A DNA stretch of 64,000 nucleotides, from assembly GCF_011405655.1 (NCBI RefSeq), contig NZ_AP022829.1, positions 1,411,001 through 1,475,000 on the forward strand. Direction: 5' to 3'. Below, one piece after another: positions 33,506 through 42,570 of the stretch (position 1 is the first letter of the stretch; every line of letters begins with the position of its first letter). Source of the DNA: Adlercreutzia hattorii. Its GTDB lineage: Bacteria; Actinomycetota; Coriobacteriia; Coriobacteriales; Eggerthellaceae. A program made the translations under genes and the position numbers. The notes under the pieces were generated by a model. The model made no database searches. It was not told where the DNA came from and was given only the letters and a program-made list of their open reading frames with translations.

Positions 33506-36181
33506 ATGTCCGAGGACAAGAGGAAGTCCACCGACTACGCCGCCATGGAGCGGCCCATCTTCGAGGCGTGGAAGGACGCCGGCTACTTCCAGCGCACGCC
33601 GGGCTTCGGCGAGCACGCGGGGGAGTCCTACACCATCGTCATCCCGCCTCCGAACATCACCGGCGTGCTGCACATGGGGCACGCGCTGAACGACACCATC
33701 CAGGACGCCTGCATCCGCCGCGCCCGCATGCGCGGTTTCCAAACCCGCTGGATCATCGGCACCGACCACGCCGGCATCTCCACCCAGACCAAGGTGGACA
33801 AGCGCCTGGCCGAGCAGGGCATCTCCCGTTTGGAAATCGGCCGCGAGGCGTTCATCGAGGAATGCTACAAGTGGCGCGAGGAGTACGGCACCACCATCGT
33901 GAACCAGATCAAGGGTATGGGCTGCTCCTGCGACTACTCCGACGAGCACTTCACGCTCGAGCCGGCCTACGTGCGCGCCGTGCGGAAGCTGTTCACCGAC
34001 TGGTACCACGAGGACATCATCTACCGCGGCAAGCGCATCGTGAACTGGTGCCCGCACTGCACCACGGCCATCGCCGACGACGAGGCCGAGTACGTGGACG
34101 AGGCGGGGCATCTGTGGTATCTGCGCTACCCGCTCACCGAGCCGGTGTGTGGCCTGGAGTACCTGGTCGTCGCCACCACGCGCCCCGAGACGATGCTCGG
34201 CGACACCGGCGTGGCTGTCAATCCCAAGGACGAGCGCTTCGGCCACCTTGTGGGCAAGACGGTGAAGCTGCCGCTCGTGGACCGCGAGATCCCCATCTTC
34301 GCCGACTGGCACGTGGATACCGAGTTCGGCACGGGCTGCGTGAAGGTGACGCCGTCGCATGACCCCAACGACTGGGCCATGGGGGAGCGCGCCGGCCTTG
34401 AGCGCATCAACATCTTCGACGAGACGGCCCATGTCGTGGAAGGCTACGGGAAGTTCTCCGGCATGGACCGCGACGAGGCCCGCGAGGCCATCGTGGCCGC
34501 CTTCGAGGAGCTGGGCTTGCTCGATCACGTGGAGGACCACGATCACTCCGTCATGACCTGCTACCGCTGCCATACCAAGCTGGAGCCCTGGGAGTCTGAG
34601 CAGTGGTTCGTGGCCGTGGACGCCCTGAAGGAGCCGGCGGCCCGCGTGGTGGAGGACGGCTCCATCCAGTTCCATCCCGCGCGCTGGAAACAGGTGTACC
34701 TGGACTGGCTCGCGAACCTGAAGGACTGGTGCATCTCCCGCCAGCTGTGGTGGGGCCACCGCATCCCCATGTTCTACTGCGATACCTGCGGCTGGGAGGA
34801 CGCCTCGGTGGAGGAGATTGAGGTCTGCCCAGTCTGCGGCGCGCCAGTGCGCCAGGACGAGGACGTGCTGGACACCTGGTTCTCCAGCCAGCTGTGGCCC
34901 TTTGCCACCATGGGCTGGACGGAGGAGGGCATGGACGCCCCGCAGATGCGCGACGCCTACCCGACCCAGGTGCTCTCCACGGCCCGCGACATCATGGGCC
35001 TGTGGGTGGCGCGCATGGTCATGGCCTCCATGTACTGCTGCGACGAGACCATTCCCTTCGACGACGTCATCATCCACCCGACGGTCATGGCCGCCGACGG
35101 CAAGCCCATGTCGAAGAGCCGCGGCAACGGCGTGGACCCTCTGCGCCTCATGGAGGACTACGGCGCCGACGGCATGCGCTTCGGCCTGCTCATGCAGGTG
35201 ACCGGCGCCCAGGATCTGAAGTTCAACGAGGCGAAGCTGGAGAGCTCCCGCAACTTCGCGAACAAGGTGAAGAACGCGAGCCGCTTCGTGCTCATGAACC
35301 TTGAGGGGTATGAGCCCGGCTCTCCCGAGCCCACCACGCCGGCCGACCGCTGGATCTTCTCGCGGCTGGCCAAGATCGTCGCTGCGGTGGACGCGGCCTA
35401 CGACAATTTCGAGTTCGGTGAGATCACCCGCGAGCTGTACAGCTTCGTGTGGAACGAGTTCTGCGACTGGTACATCGAGTTCTCGAAGGCGCGCTTGGGG
35501 GCCGATGCCGATCCGGCCGACCGCGCCGTGTGCCAGCGCAACCTCGTGTTCGTGCTGGGGCAGATCCTGCGCCTTCTGCACCCCATCATGCCGTTCGTGA
35601 CCGAGCAGGTCTACGGCGAGATGCCCAAGGAGGATGATGCGGCGCCGATGCTCATCGTGGCCGCCTGGCCCGATGCGGGCGAGCTCGCCGCCTACGTGGA
35701 CGAGGATGCCGAGCGGGCCATTGCCATGGTGTGCGAGGTGGTCGGTGCCGTGCGTTCCACCCGGGCGCGCTACGGCATCTCCCCGAAGACGGCGCTGCCC
35801 GTGGCCGTGAAGGTGGCCGACACCGCCGATGCCGCGCTGCTCATCGCCCAGGAGCACCTGGTGCGCCAGCTCGCCAACGTGGAGGAGTTCGACGTGGCCG
35901 TGGAGGCTTCCAAGCCCGCCGAGTCCGCCGTGGTGCTGGGTACGGGTCTCGAGGTGTACATCGTGCTGGCGGGGCATGTGGACTTCGCCGCCGAGCGCGC
36001 GCGCCTCGTGAAGGAGCGCGACGGCGTGGCCAAGGACGCTGCCAAGTTCGAGAAGAAGCTCGCGAACCCCGGCTTCTTGGCAAAGGCGGCCCCCGAGATC
36101 GTCGAGAAGGACCGCGCCAAGCTGGCCGACCTCACCGACAAGCTCGCGCGCTTAGATGCACAAATCGCGGAGCTGGGGTAA
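33506..36181 (+). CDS. valS: Valyl-tRNA synthetase
   Basis: 891 residues from the ATG at 33506. The class I signatures are His56-Met-Gly-His59 (Pro-Pro-Pro-Asn-Ile-Thr-Gly context) and Lys-Pro-Met-Ser-Lys-Ser near residue 535. The CP1 editing domain is at about 210-400 and has Thr-Thr-Arg-Pro-Glu-Thr. A Zn-like Cys cluster (Cys-Asp-Thr-Cys...Cys-Pro-Val-Cys) lies near 430-450, the anticodon-binding helices at about 620-770, and a C-terminal coiled coil at the end. It charges tRNA-Val. It follows clpX closely, an order common in this group. No T-box leader is apparent in the 111-bp gap. Confidence 0.96.
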   Translation: MSEDKRKSTDYAAMERPIFEAWKDAGYFQRTPGFGEHAGESYTIVIPPPNITGVLHMGHALNDTIQDACIRRARMRGFQTRWIIGTDHAGISTQTKVDKRLAEQGISRLEIGREAFIEECYKWREEYGTTIVNQIKGMGCSCDYSDEHFTLEPAYVRAVRKLFTDWYHEDIIYRGKRIVNWCPHCTTAIADDEAEYVDEAGHLWYLRYPLTEPVCGLEYLVVATTRPETMLGDTGVAVNPKDERFGHLVGKTVKLPLVDREIPIFADWHVDTEFGTGCVKVTPSHDPNDWAMGERAGLERINIFDETAHVVEGYGKFSGMDRDEAREAIVAAFEELGLLDHVEDHDHSVMTCYRCHTKLEPWESEQWFVAVDALKEPAARVVEDGSIQFHPARWKQVYLDWLANLKDWCISRQLWWGHRIPMFYCDTCGWEDASVEEIEVCPVCGAPVRQDEDVLDTWFSSQLWPFATMGWTEEGMDAPQMRDAYPTQVLSTARDIMGLWVARMVMASMYCCDETIPFDDVIIHPTVMAADGKPMSKSRGNGVDPLRLMEDYGADGMRFGLLMQVTGAQDLKFNEAKLESSRNFANKVKNASRFVLMNLEGYEPGSPEPTTPADRWIFSRLAKIVAAVDAAYDNFEFGEITRELYSFVWNEFCDWYIEFSKARLGADADPADRAVCQRNLVFVLGQILRLLHPIMPFVTEQVYGEMPKEDDAAPMLIVAAWPDAGELAAYVDEDAERAIAMVCEVVGAVRSTRARYGISPKTALPVAVKVADTADAALLIAQEHLVRQLANVEEFDVAVEASKPAESAVVLGTGLEVYIVLAGHVDFAAERARLVKERDGVAKDAAKFEKKLANPGFLAKAAPEIVEKDRAKLADLTDKLARLDAQIAELG

Positions 36182-36248
36182 CGCACGAGAGAGTTTGCTA
36201 TAATGGGCCGACACGTCATCAATTGCACTCGAATCAGAAGAGGTTGAT

Positions 36249-36752
36249 ATGAGCGAGCTTCTTGCCCAGCTGTGGACGCCGGAGATGCAGGCGGCTTTCA
36301 CCGTCGTTTTGGTCCTGCTGGTCATTTTGTACGTGCTTTCCATCGTATGGGTCGTGCGCGACGCCTATCTGCGTGGCACCGCCTGGTACATCTGGGCCGT
36401 GGTGGCGCTCGTGCCGGTGCTGGGGCTTGTGGCCTACTGCCTGCTTCGCCCGCCGCTGCTGCAGCTCGATCGCGACGAGCAGGAGCTGGAGATCGCGCTC
36501 AAGCAGCGCCAGCTCATGAAGTACGGCGAGTGCGCCAACTGCGGCTATCCCGTGGAGGCGGACTTCGTGCTGTGTCCGAACTGCCACACGCAGCTGAAGA
36601 ACCTCTGCATGCGCTGCAACCACGCGCTGGAGCCCTCCTGGACGGTCTGCCCCTACTGCGCCACTCCCGTGGGCGCCCCGGCGCCGCATGGCACCCGCCA
36701 GCGCCGCCCCTCCGGCCAGGCGCGTCAGAGCCGCCCGGCCAGCCAGGGCTAG
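36249..36752 (+). CDS. Membrane protein with C-terminal double zinc ribbon
   Basis: 167 residues. Two TM helices (about 15-37 and 45-65) are followed by an amphipathic helix. Then come two CxxC...CxxC zinc-ribbon modules (Cys-Ala-Asn-Cys-Gly-Tyr-Pro...Cys-Pro-Asn-Cys near 95-117, and Cys-Met-Arg-Cys...Cys-Pro-Tyr-Cys near 122-141). The tail is basic and rich in Arg/Gln/Ser/Pro. DZR-type ribbons are common in small membrane proteins of unknown role. The ATG follows AGAAGAGG. It stands alone between valS and thrS and has its own terminator. Confidence 0.7.
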   Translation: MSELLAQLWTPEMQAAFTVVLVLLVILYVLSIVWVVRDAYLRGTAWYIWAVVALVPVLGLVAYCLLRPPLLQLDRDEQELEIALKQRQLMKYGECANCGYPVEADFVLCPNCHTQLKNLCMRCNHALEPSWTVCPYCATPVGAPAPHGTRQRRPSGQARQSRPASQG

Positions 36753-36778
36753 GCTTTTTCAACAAGTTAGCCTAAAGG

Positions 36779-36807
36779 CAGAGCCGCCCCCGTGCGGCTC
36801 TGTTTTA
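36779..36807 (+). terminator. Intrinsic terminator of the double-zinc-ribbon gene
   Basis: CAGAGCCGC (36779-36787) pairs with GCGGCTCTG (36794-36802) across CCCCGT and is followed by TTTT. Confidence 0.85.
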
Positions 36808-36814
36808 ATAGGGG

Positions 36815-36834
36815 AGCACCGGAATCCCGGTGCT
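36815..36834 (+). promoter_or_regulatory. Small hairpin in the thrS leader
   Basis: AGCACCGG (36815-36822) pairs with CCGGTGCT (36827-36834) around AATC. It lies about 84 bp before the thrS ATG. It may be a leader hairpin for translational control. No T-box motifs accompany it. Confidence 0.35.
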
Positions 36835-36917
36835 TCGAAACGGAGTCGGGGTAGTCAACGCCCCGGCGGAAACCGCGCAGGCGCTCTGTGCGCGCCCGGC
36901 GCGAGGAAAGGAGTTCC

Positions 36918-38837
36918 ATGAACATCGTACTGCCCGACGGATCCGTCAAGGAGCTGGAAGAGGGCGCCACCGTCGCCGACGTGGCCGCCTCCATCGGCGC
37001 GGGGCTCGCCCGCGCGGCGCTGGCCGGCATCGTCAACGACACCCCCGTCGATTTGGACGCCGTCGTCTCCGACGGCGATTCCGTGGCCATCGTCACCGCC
37101 AAGAGCGACGAGGGCCTCGAGCTCATGCGCCATTCCACGGCCCATCTCCTGGCCGCCGCCCTCACCGATTTGTATCCCGGCGTGAAGTTCGGCGTCGGCC
37201 CGGCCATCGAGAACGGCTTCTACTACGACATCGAGCTGCCCGAGGGCGCGACTGTCTCGCCGGACGACTTCGCCGCCATCGAGGCGCGCATGGCCGAGAT
37301 CGCCAAGTCTGCCGCCGCCATCACCCGTCGCGAGGTCACCCGCGACGAGGCGCGGGAGATCTTCGCCGATCAGCCGCTCAAGCTCGAGCTCATAGACGAG
37401 CTGCCCGAGGACGAGGCCATCTCCGTCTACCAGCTCGGCGACTTCACCGATTTGTGCCGCGGGCCGCACGTGCCCGACACCGGCAAGCTCGGCGCCTACA
37501 AGCTCACCAAGGTGGCCGGCGCCTACTGGAAGGGCGACTCGGACAACGAGATGCTCACCCGCATCTACGGCACGGCGTTCTTCAACAAGAAGGAGCTGGA
37601 GGAGTACCTGCACAACCTGGAGGAGGCCGAGAAGCGCGACCATCGCAAGCTTGGCCGCGAGCTGGGCATCTACATGATGGAGCCCATGGCCGGCGTGGGC
37701 CTGCCGCTGTACCTTCCCAAGGGCGCGCGCGTCATCCGCACCCTGCAGGAGTGGCTGCGCCGCGATCTGTACGAGCGCGGCTACGAGGAGGTCATCACCC
37801 CGCACATCTACAACGCGGACGTGTGGAAGACCTCGGGCCATTACGGCTTCTACCACGAGAACATGTACTTCTTCCAGATCAACGAGGGCACCGACGAGGA
37901 GCCGCGCTACTCCGAGTACGGCGTGAAGCCCATGAACTGCCCGGGGCACGTGATCATCTACAAGAACGAGCTGCACTCCTACCGCGACCTGCCGCTGCGC
38001 TACTTCGAGTTCGGCACCGTGTACCGCCACGAGATGTCCGGCGTGGTCCACGGCCTGCTGCGCGCCCGCGGCTTCACCCAGGACGACGCCCACATCTTCT
38101 GCACCAAGGACCAGGTGGTTGACGAGGTGGTCGCCATCCTGGAGCTGGTGGACTACATCATGGGCACCTTCGGCTTCACCTACGAGGCCGAGATCTCCAC
38201 GCGCCCGGACAAGTCCATCGGCACCGACGACATGTGGGAGCACGCCACCGAATCGCTGAAGGAGGCCTGTGCGCGCCGGGGCCTCGCCTACGACATCAAC
38301 GAGGGCGACGGCGCCTTCTACGGCCCGAAGATCGACATCAAGGTGAAGGACGCCATTGGGCGCACCTGGCAGTGCTCCACGGTGCAGATCGACTTCAACA
38401 TGCCCATGCGCTTCGGGCTGACCTACCGCACCGAGGACAACACCGAGGAGACCCCCTGGATGCTGCACCGCGCCATCTTCGGCTCCATCGAGCGCTTCCT
38501 CGGCATCCTCATCGAGCACTACGCCGGCGCCCTGCCGCTGTGGCTGGCCCCGGTGCAGGTGGCCGTCATCCCCATCGCCGACCGCCACAAGGAGGCGGCG
38601 GCCGAGTTTGCCGGCGAGCTGAAGAGCGTCGGCGGCCGCGTGGAGGTCATGGATCAGAACGAGCCCATGAAAGTGAAGATCGCGAAGGCCCAGAGCCAGA
38701 AGATCCCCTACATGATCGTCATGGGCGACAAGGAGGTCGAGGAGAAGCTCGTCAGCGTGCGCGAGCGCTCGGAGGGCGATTTGGGTCAGTGGGATCGCCA
38801 GAAGTTCATCGACGTGATCAGGGACGCTGCCATCTAG
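36918..38837 (+). CDS. thrS: Threonyl-tRNA synthetase
   Basis: 639 residues from the ATG at 36918, just after AAAGGAG. The N-terminal TGS domain (1-60) is followed by the editing domain with His-Ser-Thr-Ala-His. The class II catalytic core has motif 2 (Tyr-Arg-His-Glu-x-Ser) and motif 3 (Gly-Ser-Ile-Glu-Arg-Phe-Leu-Gly-Ile-Leu-Ile-Glu-His). Zn ligands include Cys in Pro-Met-Asn-Cys-Pro-Gly-His. The anticodon-binding domain occupies the last 100 residues. Length matches the family. It charges tRNA-Thr and clears mischarged Ser-tRNA. Confidence 0.96.
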   Translation: MNIVLPDGSVKELEEGATVADVAASIGAGLARAALAGIVNDTPVDLDAVVSDGDSVAIVTAKSDEGLELMRHSTAHLLAAALTDLYPGVKFGVGPAIENGFYYDIELPEGATVSPDDFAAIEARMAEIAKSAAAITRREVTRDEAREIFADQPLKLELIDELPEDEAISVYQLGDFTDLCRGPHVPDTGKLGAYKLTKVAGAYWKGDSDNEMLTRIYGTAFFNKKELEEYLHNLEEAEKRDHRKLGRELGIYMMEPMAGVGLPLYLPKGARVIRTLQEWLRRDLYERGYEEVITPHIYNADVWKTSGHYGFYHENMYFFQINEGTDEEPRYSEYGVKPMNCPGHVIIYKNELHSYRDLPLRYFEFGTVYRHEMSGVVHGLLRARGFTQDDAHIFCTKDQVVDEVVAILELVDYIMGTFGFTYEAEISTRPDKSIGTDDMWEHATESLKEACARRGLAYDINEGDGAFYGPKIDIKVKDAIGRTWQCSTVQIDFNMPMRFGLTYRTEDNTEETPWMLHRAIFGSIERFLGILIEHYAGALPLWLAPVQVAVIPIADRHKEAAAEFAGELKSVGGRVEVMDQNEPMKVKIAKAQSQKIPYMIVMGDKEVEEKLVSVRERSEGDLGQWDRQKFIDVIRDAAI

Positions 38838-38912
38838 ACCTATAGCCAGAAACTATAGGTAACACCGCGTCAAACGGAAGGCTCCGAGGGTACACTGCCC
38901 TCGGAGCCTTTT
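38838..38912 (+). terminator. thrS terminator with preceding small inverted repeat
   Basis: ACCTATAG/CTATAGGT (38838-38845 and 38853-38860) is followed by a 13-bp perfect stem (38878-38890 with 38898-38910) and TTTT. The second hairpin is a strong intrinsic terminator. Confidence 0.88.
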
Positions 38913-38991
38913 GCGTTCCGAGGGAACGAATGCGGGATCGAGGGGGCCGGATGCCGAAGGGGCGGAAGGCCGGTGACGAGAGGAGAGGAGC

Positions 38992-39318
38992 ATGAGAAGG
39001 ACGTTTTCCACCTATGGCGCCAAGATGCGCCAGGCCAATCGGGAGGCGGTGGCGACCGTCGTCGCGCTGGCGGTCATCGTGGCCGTGTGGCTTGTGGGCG
39101 GTATCGGGCTTGCCGGCTGTGGCATAGAAGTGTTCTCGACGCCCATCTGGATCATCGGAGGCACAATCGGCCCGTGGGTCGCAGCCGTTGTCTGCGCCGT
39201 GGTGCTCGCGCGCTGCGTCTTCGCGGATTTCAGCCTCGACGATGACGCCGAGGCCGTCTCCGATGCGGCCTCTGCCGGCGCAACAGGTGCCGAAGGGGAG
39301 GAGGCCCGCCGTGGCTAG
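38992..39318 (+). CDS. yhdT: YhdT family (DUF997) small membrane protein
   Basis: 108 residues with two TM helices (about 21-42 and 55-80) and an acidic, Ala/Gly-rich tail. In enterobacteria YhdT is encoded next to PanF, and here the same order holds. The stop codon overlaps the GTG of the panF-like gene (39311-39318). It is probably an accessory component of the sodium:pantothenate symporter or its assembly. The assignment relies mainly on size, topology and this gene order. Confidence 0.7.
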   Translation: MRRTFSTYGAKMRQANREAVATVVALAVIVAVWLVGGIGLAGCGIEVFSTPIWIIGGTIGPWVAAVVCAVVLARCVFADFSLDDDAEAVSDAASAGATGAEGEEARRG

Positions 39319-40795
39319 CCTCGCATCGCTCATCCCGCTCGTCCTGTTCTTGCTCGTGGCCCTGGCGGCGAGCATCGTCGTGCGTCGCCGCGCCGATGCG
39401 GCCGGGGGCGGCTTCGTCAACCGCTACTTCATCGGCAACCGCGCCCTCGGCGGCTTCGTGCTGGCCATGACCACCATCGCCACCTACGGCTCGGTGAGCT
39501 CCTTTGTGGGCGGGCCCGGCCAGGCATGGCAGATCGGCTTCGGCTGGGTGTACATGGCCGTGGTGCAGGTGACGGCGCTCGTTCTGCTCTACGGTATCTT
39601 TGGGAAGAAGATGGCGCTCATCTCCCGCAAGCTGGACGCGGTCACGGTAGTGGACGTCGTCCGCGCCCGCTACGGTTCCAATGCGCTCGCGAACGTGTCG
39701 GCGCTCGTCATCGTGCTGTTCTTCGCCGCCACCATGGTGGCCCAGTTCGTCGGAGGCGCGAAGCTCTTCGAGGCGGTGACCGGGTACTCCTACCTGGTGG
39801 GTCTGGCGCTGTTCGGGGTGGCGGTCGTCCTGTTCACCACCATCGGCGGCTTTCGCGGCGTGGCCGTGACCGATGCCCTCTGCGGCATCATGATGCTCGT
39901 GGGAATCGTGGTGCTCGCCGGGGGCATTCTGTCCGCCGGGAGCGGCTACGAGGCCATCATGACCTCCATTAAGGAGACCTCGCCTCAGATGCTTGAGCCC
40001 TTCGCCGGGGGCGCCATGCCGCCGTCTCTGTACTTCACCCAGTGGCTGCTCGTGGGCGTGTTCACCTTCGTGCTGCCTCAATCGGTGGTGCGCACCATGG
40101 GCTACAAGGACGTGAAGTCGCTGCACCGCGCCATGATCTGGGGCACGGTTATCATCGGCGCCATGATGATCGGCGTCACGTCGCTCGGCGTGCTCTCCGC
40201 CGGCGTTCTCATGGAGGATCTCGGCGCCTACGGGGGCAGCGTGGACAACATCATTCCGACGGTCATCACGGCATCGCTGCCGCCGGTGCTGGCGGGCATC
40301 GCCATCATAGGTCCAGTGGCCGCGTCCATCTCCACGGTGTCGTCGCTGCTCATCTCGTCGTCCTCGGCCATCATCAAGGACGTTTACCTGCACTGGTGCG
40401 ATGACCGCGGACGCGCGCCCTCCCAGCGCTCCGTCGCCCTTTCCAGCCAGGCGGTGACGCTGGCGGTGGGCCTGCTCGTGTTCGTGCTCTCCATCGTGCC
40501 GCCGGACGTCATTTGGAAGATCAACATGTTCGCCTTCGGCGGCCTGGAGACGGCGTTTCTGTTCGTGCTCGTCTGCGGGTTGTTCTGGAAGCGGGCCAAC
40601 GCCACGGGCGCTCTGCTCTCGCTCGCTGGCGGCACATTGGCCTATTGCGCCGCCATGGCCGCGGGCTTCAAAGTGGCCGATCTGCACCAGATCGTCATCG
40701 GCGTGACGGTGGCCGGCGTCCTCATGGTGGTGGGCACGCTCGCTGGCAAGCAGAAAGAAGCCGCCCGTATGGACGTCTTCTTCCCGACAGATTAA
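39311..40795 (+). CDS. panF: Sodium:pantothenate symporter PanF
   Basis: 494 residues from the GTG at 39311, which follows GGGGAGGAGG and overlaps the upstream stop by 8 bp. About 13 TM helices of the SSS (LeuT-like) fold are present. The Gly-Asn-Arg-x-Leu-Gly-Gly-Phe-Val-Leu-Ala motif after TM1, Ser-Ser-Phe-Val-Gly-Gly-Pro-Gly-x-Ala in TM2, and Phe-Thr-Thr-Ile-Gly-Gly-Phe-Arg-Gly-Val-Ala-Val-Thr-Asp in TM5-6 match PanF. It imports pantothenate with Na+ for coenzyme A synthesis. It converges with trxB, whose stop lies 6 bp away. Confidence 0.88.
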   Translation: MASLASLIPLVLFLLVALAASIVVRRRADAAGGGFVNRYFIGNRALGGFVLAMTTIATYGSVSSFVGGPGQAWQIGFGWVYMAVVQVTALVLLYGIFGKKMALISRKLDAVTVVDVVRARYGSNALANVSALVIVLFFAATMVAQFVGGAKLFEAVTGYSYLVGLALFGVAVVLFTTIGGFRGVAVTDALCGIMMLVGIVVLAGGILSAGSGYEAIMTSIKETSPQMLEPFAGGAMPPSLYFTQWLLVGVFTFVLPQSVVRTMGYKDVKSLHRAMIWGTVIIGAMMIGVTSLGVLSAGVLMEDLGAYGGSVDNIIPTVITASLPPVLAGIAIIGPVAASISTVSSLLISSSSAIIKDVYLHWCDDRGRAPSQRSVALSSQAVTLAVGLLVFVLSIVPPDVIWKINMFAFGGLETAFLFVLVCGLFWKRANATGALLSLAGGTLAYCAAMAAGFKVADLHQIVIGVTVAGVLMVVGTLAGKQKEAARMDVFFPTD

Positions 40796-40801
40796 GTTCC
40801 T

Positions 40802-41812
40802 TTACAGCGCCGAGGGCGCCTCCTCGATGGCCTCCTTGGCCTCCAGAAACTCGGAGGCGGATTGGGCGCAGTTGGCGCCGTCGGCCACGGCAGTGACCAC
40901 CTGGCGCAGCTCCTTGGTGCGCACGTCGCCGGCGGCGAACACGCCAGGCATCGTGGTTCTGCCCATGGCGTCGGCGACGATATAGCCTCCGCCATCGGTT
41001 TCCAGGTCGCCCTCCAAAAAAGCGGTGTAGGGCCTCATGCCGATGGCGATGAACACGGCCGAGGCGGCAAGCACTCGCTCGTCGTCAGTCTTCACGTTGC
41101 GCAGCTTGAGTCCCGTCACGCGCCCGCTCTCGCCCGTGATGAACTCCTCGGCAACGCTGTCCCAGCAGAACTCGACGTTGCCGAGCTCGCGTAGGCGTTC
41201 ATGGTAGATGGCCGTGGCTCGCAGCTTGTCGCGCCGGTGCACCAGGTACACCTTGCGGCAGATGCGGGACAGGTAGATGACGTCGGCCGCCGCCGTGTTG
41301 CCGCCGCCGACCACCACCACGTCCTTGTCGCGATAGAAGTTGCCGTCGCAGGTGGCGCAATAGGATACGCCGCGGCCGCGCAGCTCATCCTCGTGGGGCA
41401 GCCCGAGCTGGCTGGCCACCGCGCCCGTGGCCACGATGACCGTGCGGGCGAAGTAGGTGTTAAAGGGTGTGACGAGCTTGTTGGGCTCGGCGGAGAAGTC
41501 CACGGAGGTGACGTCTTCCATGATGGCCTTCGCCCCGAAGGAGAGGGCCTGATCGTACATGTCCATGGATAGCTCGAAGCCGCTGGTGGATCGGGTGTAG
41601 CCGGGGTAGTTCTCCAAGTGCTCGGTTTGGGCGCACTGGCCGCCGGGGGAGAGGCGCTCGAATAGCGCGGTGGAGAGTCCGGCGCGGGCCGCGTACAGCG
41701 CCGCCGTGAGACCGGCTGGGCCCGCGCCGATGATGGCGAGGTCGTACACCTCCTGGCCCTCATCGGGCCCCACCGGCGCGCCCATGCGGTTGTCGGTAAC
41801 TTGGTCAGTCAT
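40802..41812 (-). CDS. trxB: Thioredoxin-disulfide reductase
   Basis: 336 residues from the ATG at 41812, with GGGAG upstream. The FAD-binding Gly-x-Gly-Pro-Ala-Gly is at 29-34, the redox-active Cys152-Ala-Thr-Cys155, and the NADPH-binding Gly-Gly-Gly-Asn-Thr-Ala motif follows it. It ends with Gly-Val-Phe-Ala-Ala-Gly-Asp. It transfers electrons from NADPH to thioredoxin. The trxA gene lies upstream on the same strand, but 156 bp away and separated by repeat-family-2 copy B. Confidence 0.95.
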   Translation of the reverse strand: MTDQVTDNRMGAPVGPDEGQEVYDLAIIGAGPAGLTAALYAARAGLSTALFERLSPGGQCAQTEHLENYPGYTRSTSGFELSMDMYDQALSFGAKAIMEDVTSVDFSAEPNKLVTPFNTYFARTVIVATGAVASQLGLPHEDELRGRGVSYCATCDGNFYRDKDVVVVGGGNTAAADVIYLSRICRKVYLVHRRDKLRATAIYHERLRELGNVEFCWDSVAEEFITGESGRVTGLKLRNVKTDDERVLAASAVFIAIGMRPYTAFLEGDLETDGGGYIVADAMGRTTMPGVFAAGDVRTKELRQVVTAVADGANCAQSASEFLEAKEAIEEAPSAL

Positions 41813-41854
41813 AGTCGTGAGTCTCCCTCGGGCGGGACCACGCGGTATTCTGAT

Positions 41855-41945
41855 TCGCTCAGACAGTCCTCGCTCTGCGAAACAGGACATTTAGTCCTGT
41901 TTCGTTCGCTGCGGAACTCGCTCGGTCAGAACACCCCGTGTTCCC
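41855..41945. repeat. Intergenic repeat family 2, copy B
   Basis: This is the same element as 31063-31153 in the same orientation. The hairpin CGAAACAGGAC (41878-41888) pairs with 41894-41904 around ATTTA. Relative to copy A the stem has swapped two base pairs with pairing kept. It lies between trxA and trxB. The blocks before and after the hairpin (TCGCTCAGACAGTCCTCGCTC and TTCGCTGCGGAACTCGCT) are nearly identical in both copies. Confidence 0.75.
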
Positions 41946-41968
41946 GCTAAACATTGCCACGGTTGAAG

Positions 41969-42277
41969 CTAGAGCATCGCCAAGATGTTCTGCTTGGGCT
42001 GGGCGCCGAGGCGCTCATTTTTGATCTGGCCGTTCTCGAAGACGATGAGGGTCGGCACGCTGGAGACCTGGTACTTGAAGGCCAAGTCCGGACTCTGATC
42101 GATGTCCACCTTGTAGACGGCCACCTGCCCCGCCTTCTCGGTCGCGATCTCGTCGATGACCGGCGCCACCATACGGCACGGGCCGCACCAGGTGGCGAAG
42201 AAGTCGACGAGCACCGGGGTCTTCGCCTCGAGCACCTTCGTCCGGAACTCGTCAGCCGTTTTGATTACCTCAGCCAT
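41969..42277 (-). CDS. trxA: Thioredoxin
   Basis: 102 residues with the active site Trp-Cys31-Gly-Pro-Cys34 and the cis-Pro in Val-Pro-Thr. AGGAGGATATC before the ATG at 42277 is a strong ribosome site. It is a general disulfide reductant in the cytoplasm, reduced by the trxB product encoded nearby. Length and motif are typical. Confidence 0.95.
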   Translation of the reverse strand: MAEVIKTADEFRTKVLEAKTPVLVDFFATWCGPCRMVAPVIDEIATEKAGQVAVYKVDIDQSPDLAFKYQVSSVPTLIVFENGQIKNERLGAQPKQNILAML

Positions 42278-42570
42278 GATATCCTCCTAAATGGATGTTC
42301 GTATAGCGCGGAATGGGCCGAACTCGCCTTGGCGCGCATCGGCTGGGATCCGCTTCCGCCTGGTATTCTAGCCAAAGGAGCTGCCGACGCGACGCCGCGT
42401 CAAGGGGCTGACACGAAACCGTGGCACAGACGGCAGATAATCTGCGGCTGAATCGCTCACGTCTTCAACAGTCTGTCATCGCCGCTCCCTGCATGCTGCC
42501 CACATTCGCTAAAATGCCTATAGTGGACTTGAATACCGCGCGTTCGCGCAGGGGAGAGAAAGGAAGCGTC

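Noticed and set aside
31205-35977. Very long open frame (1590 codons) on the minus strand
   Set aside because: It is antisense to clpP, clpX and valS, which have full family motifs. In GC-rich DNA the opposite strand is often open; the translation is His/Gly/Val-rich without domains.
36753-36917. T-box leader before thrS
   Set aside because: Only a terminator and one small hairpin are seen; none of the T-box signature blocks are present.
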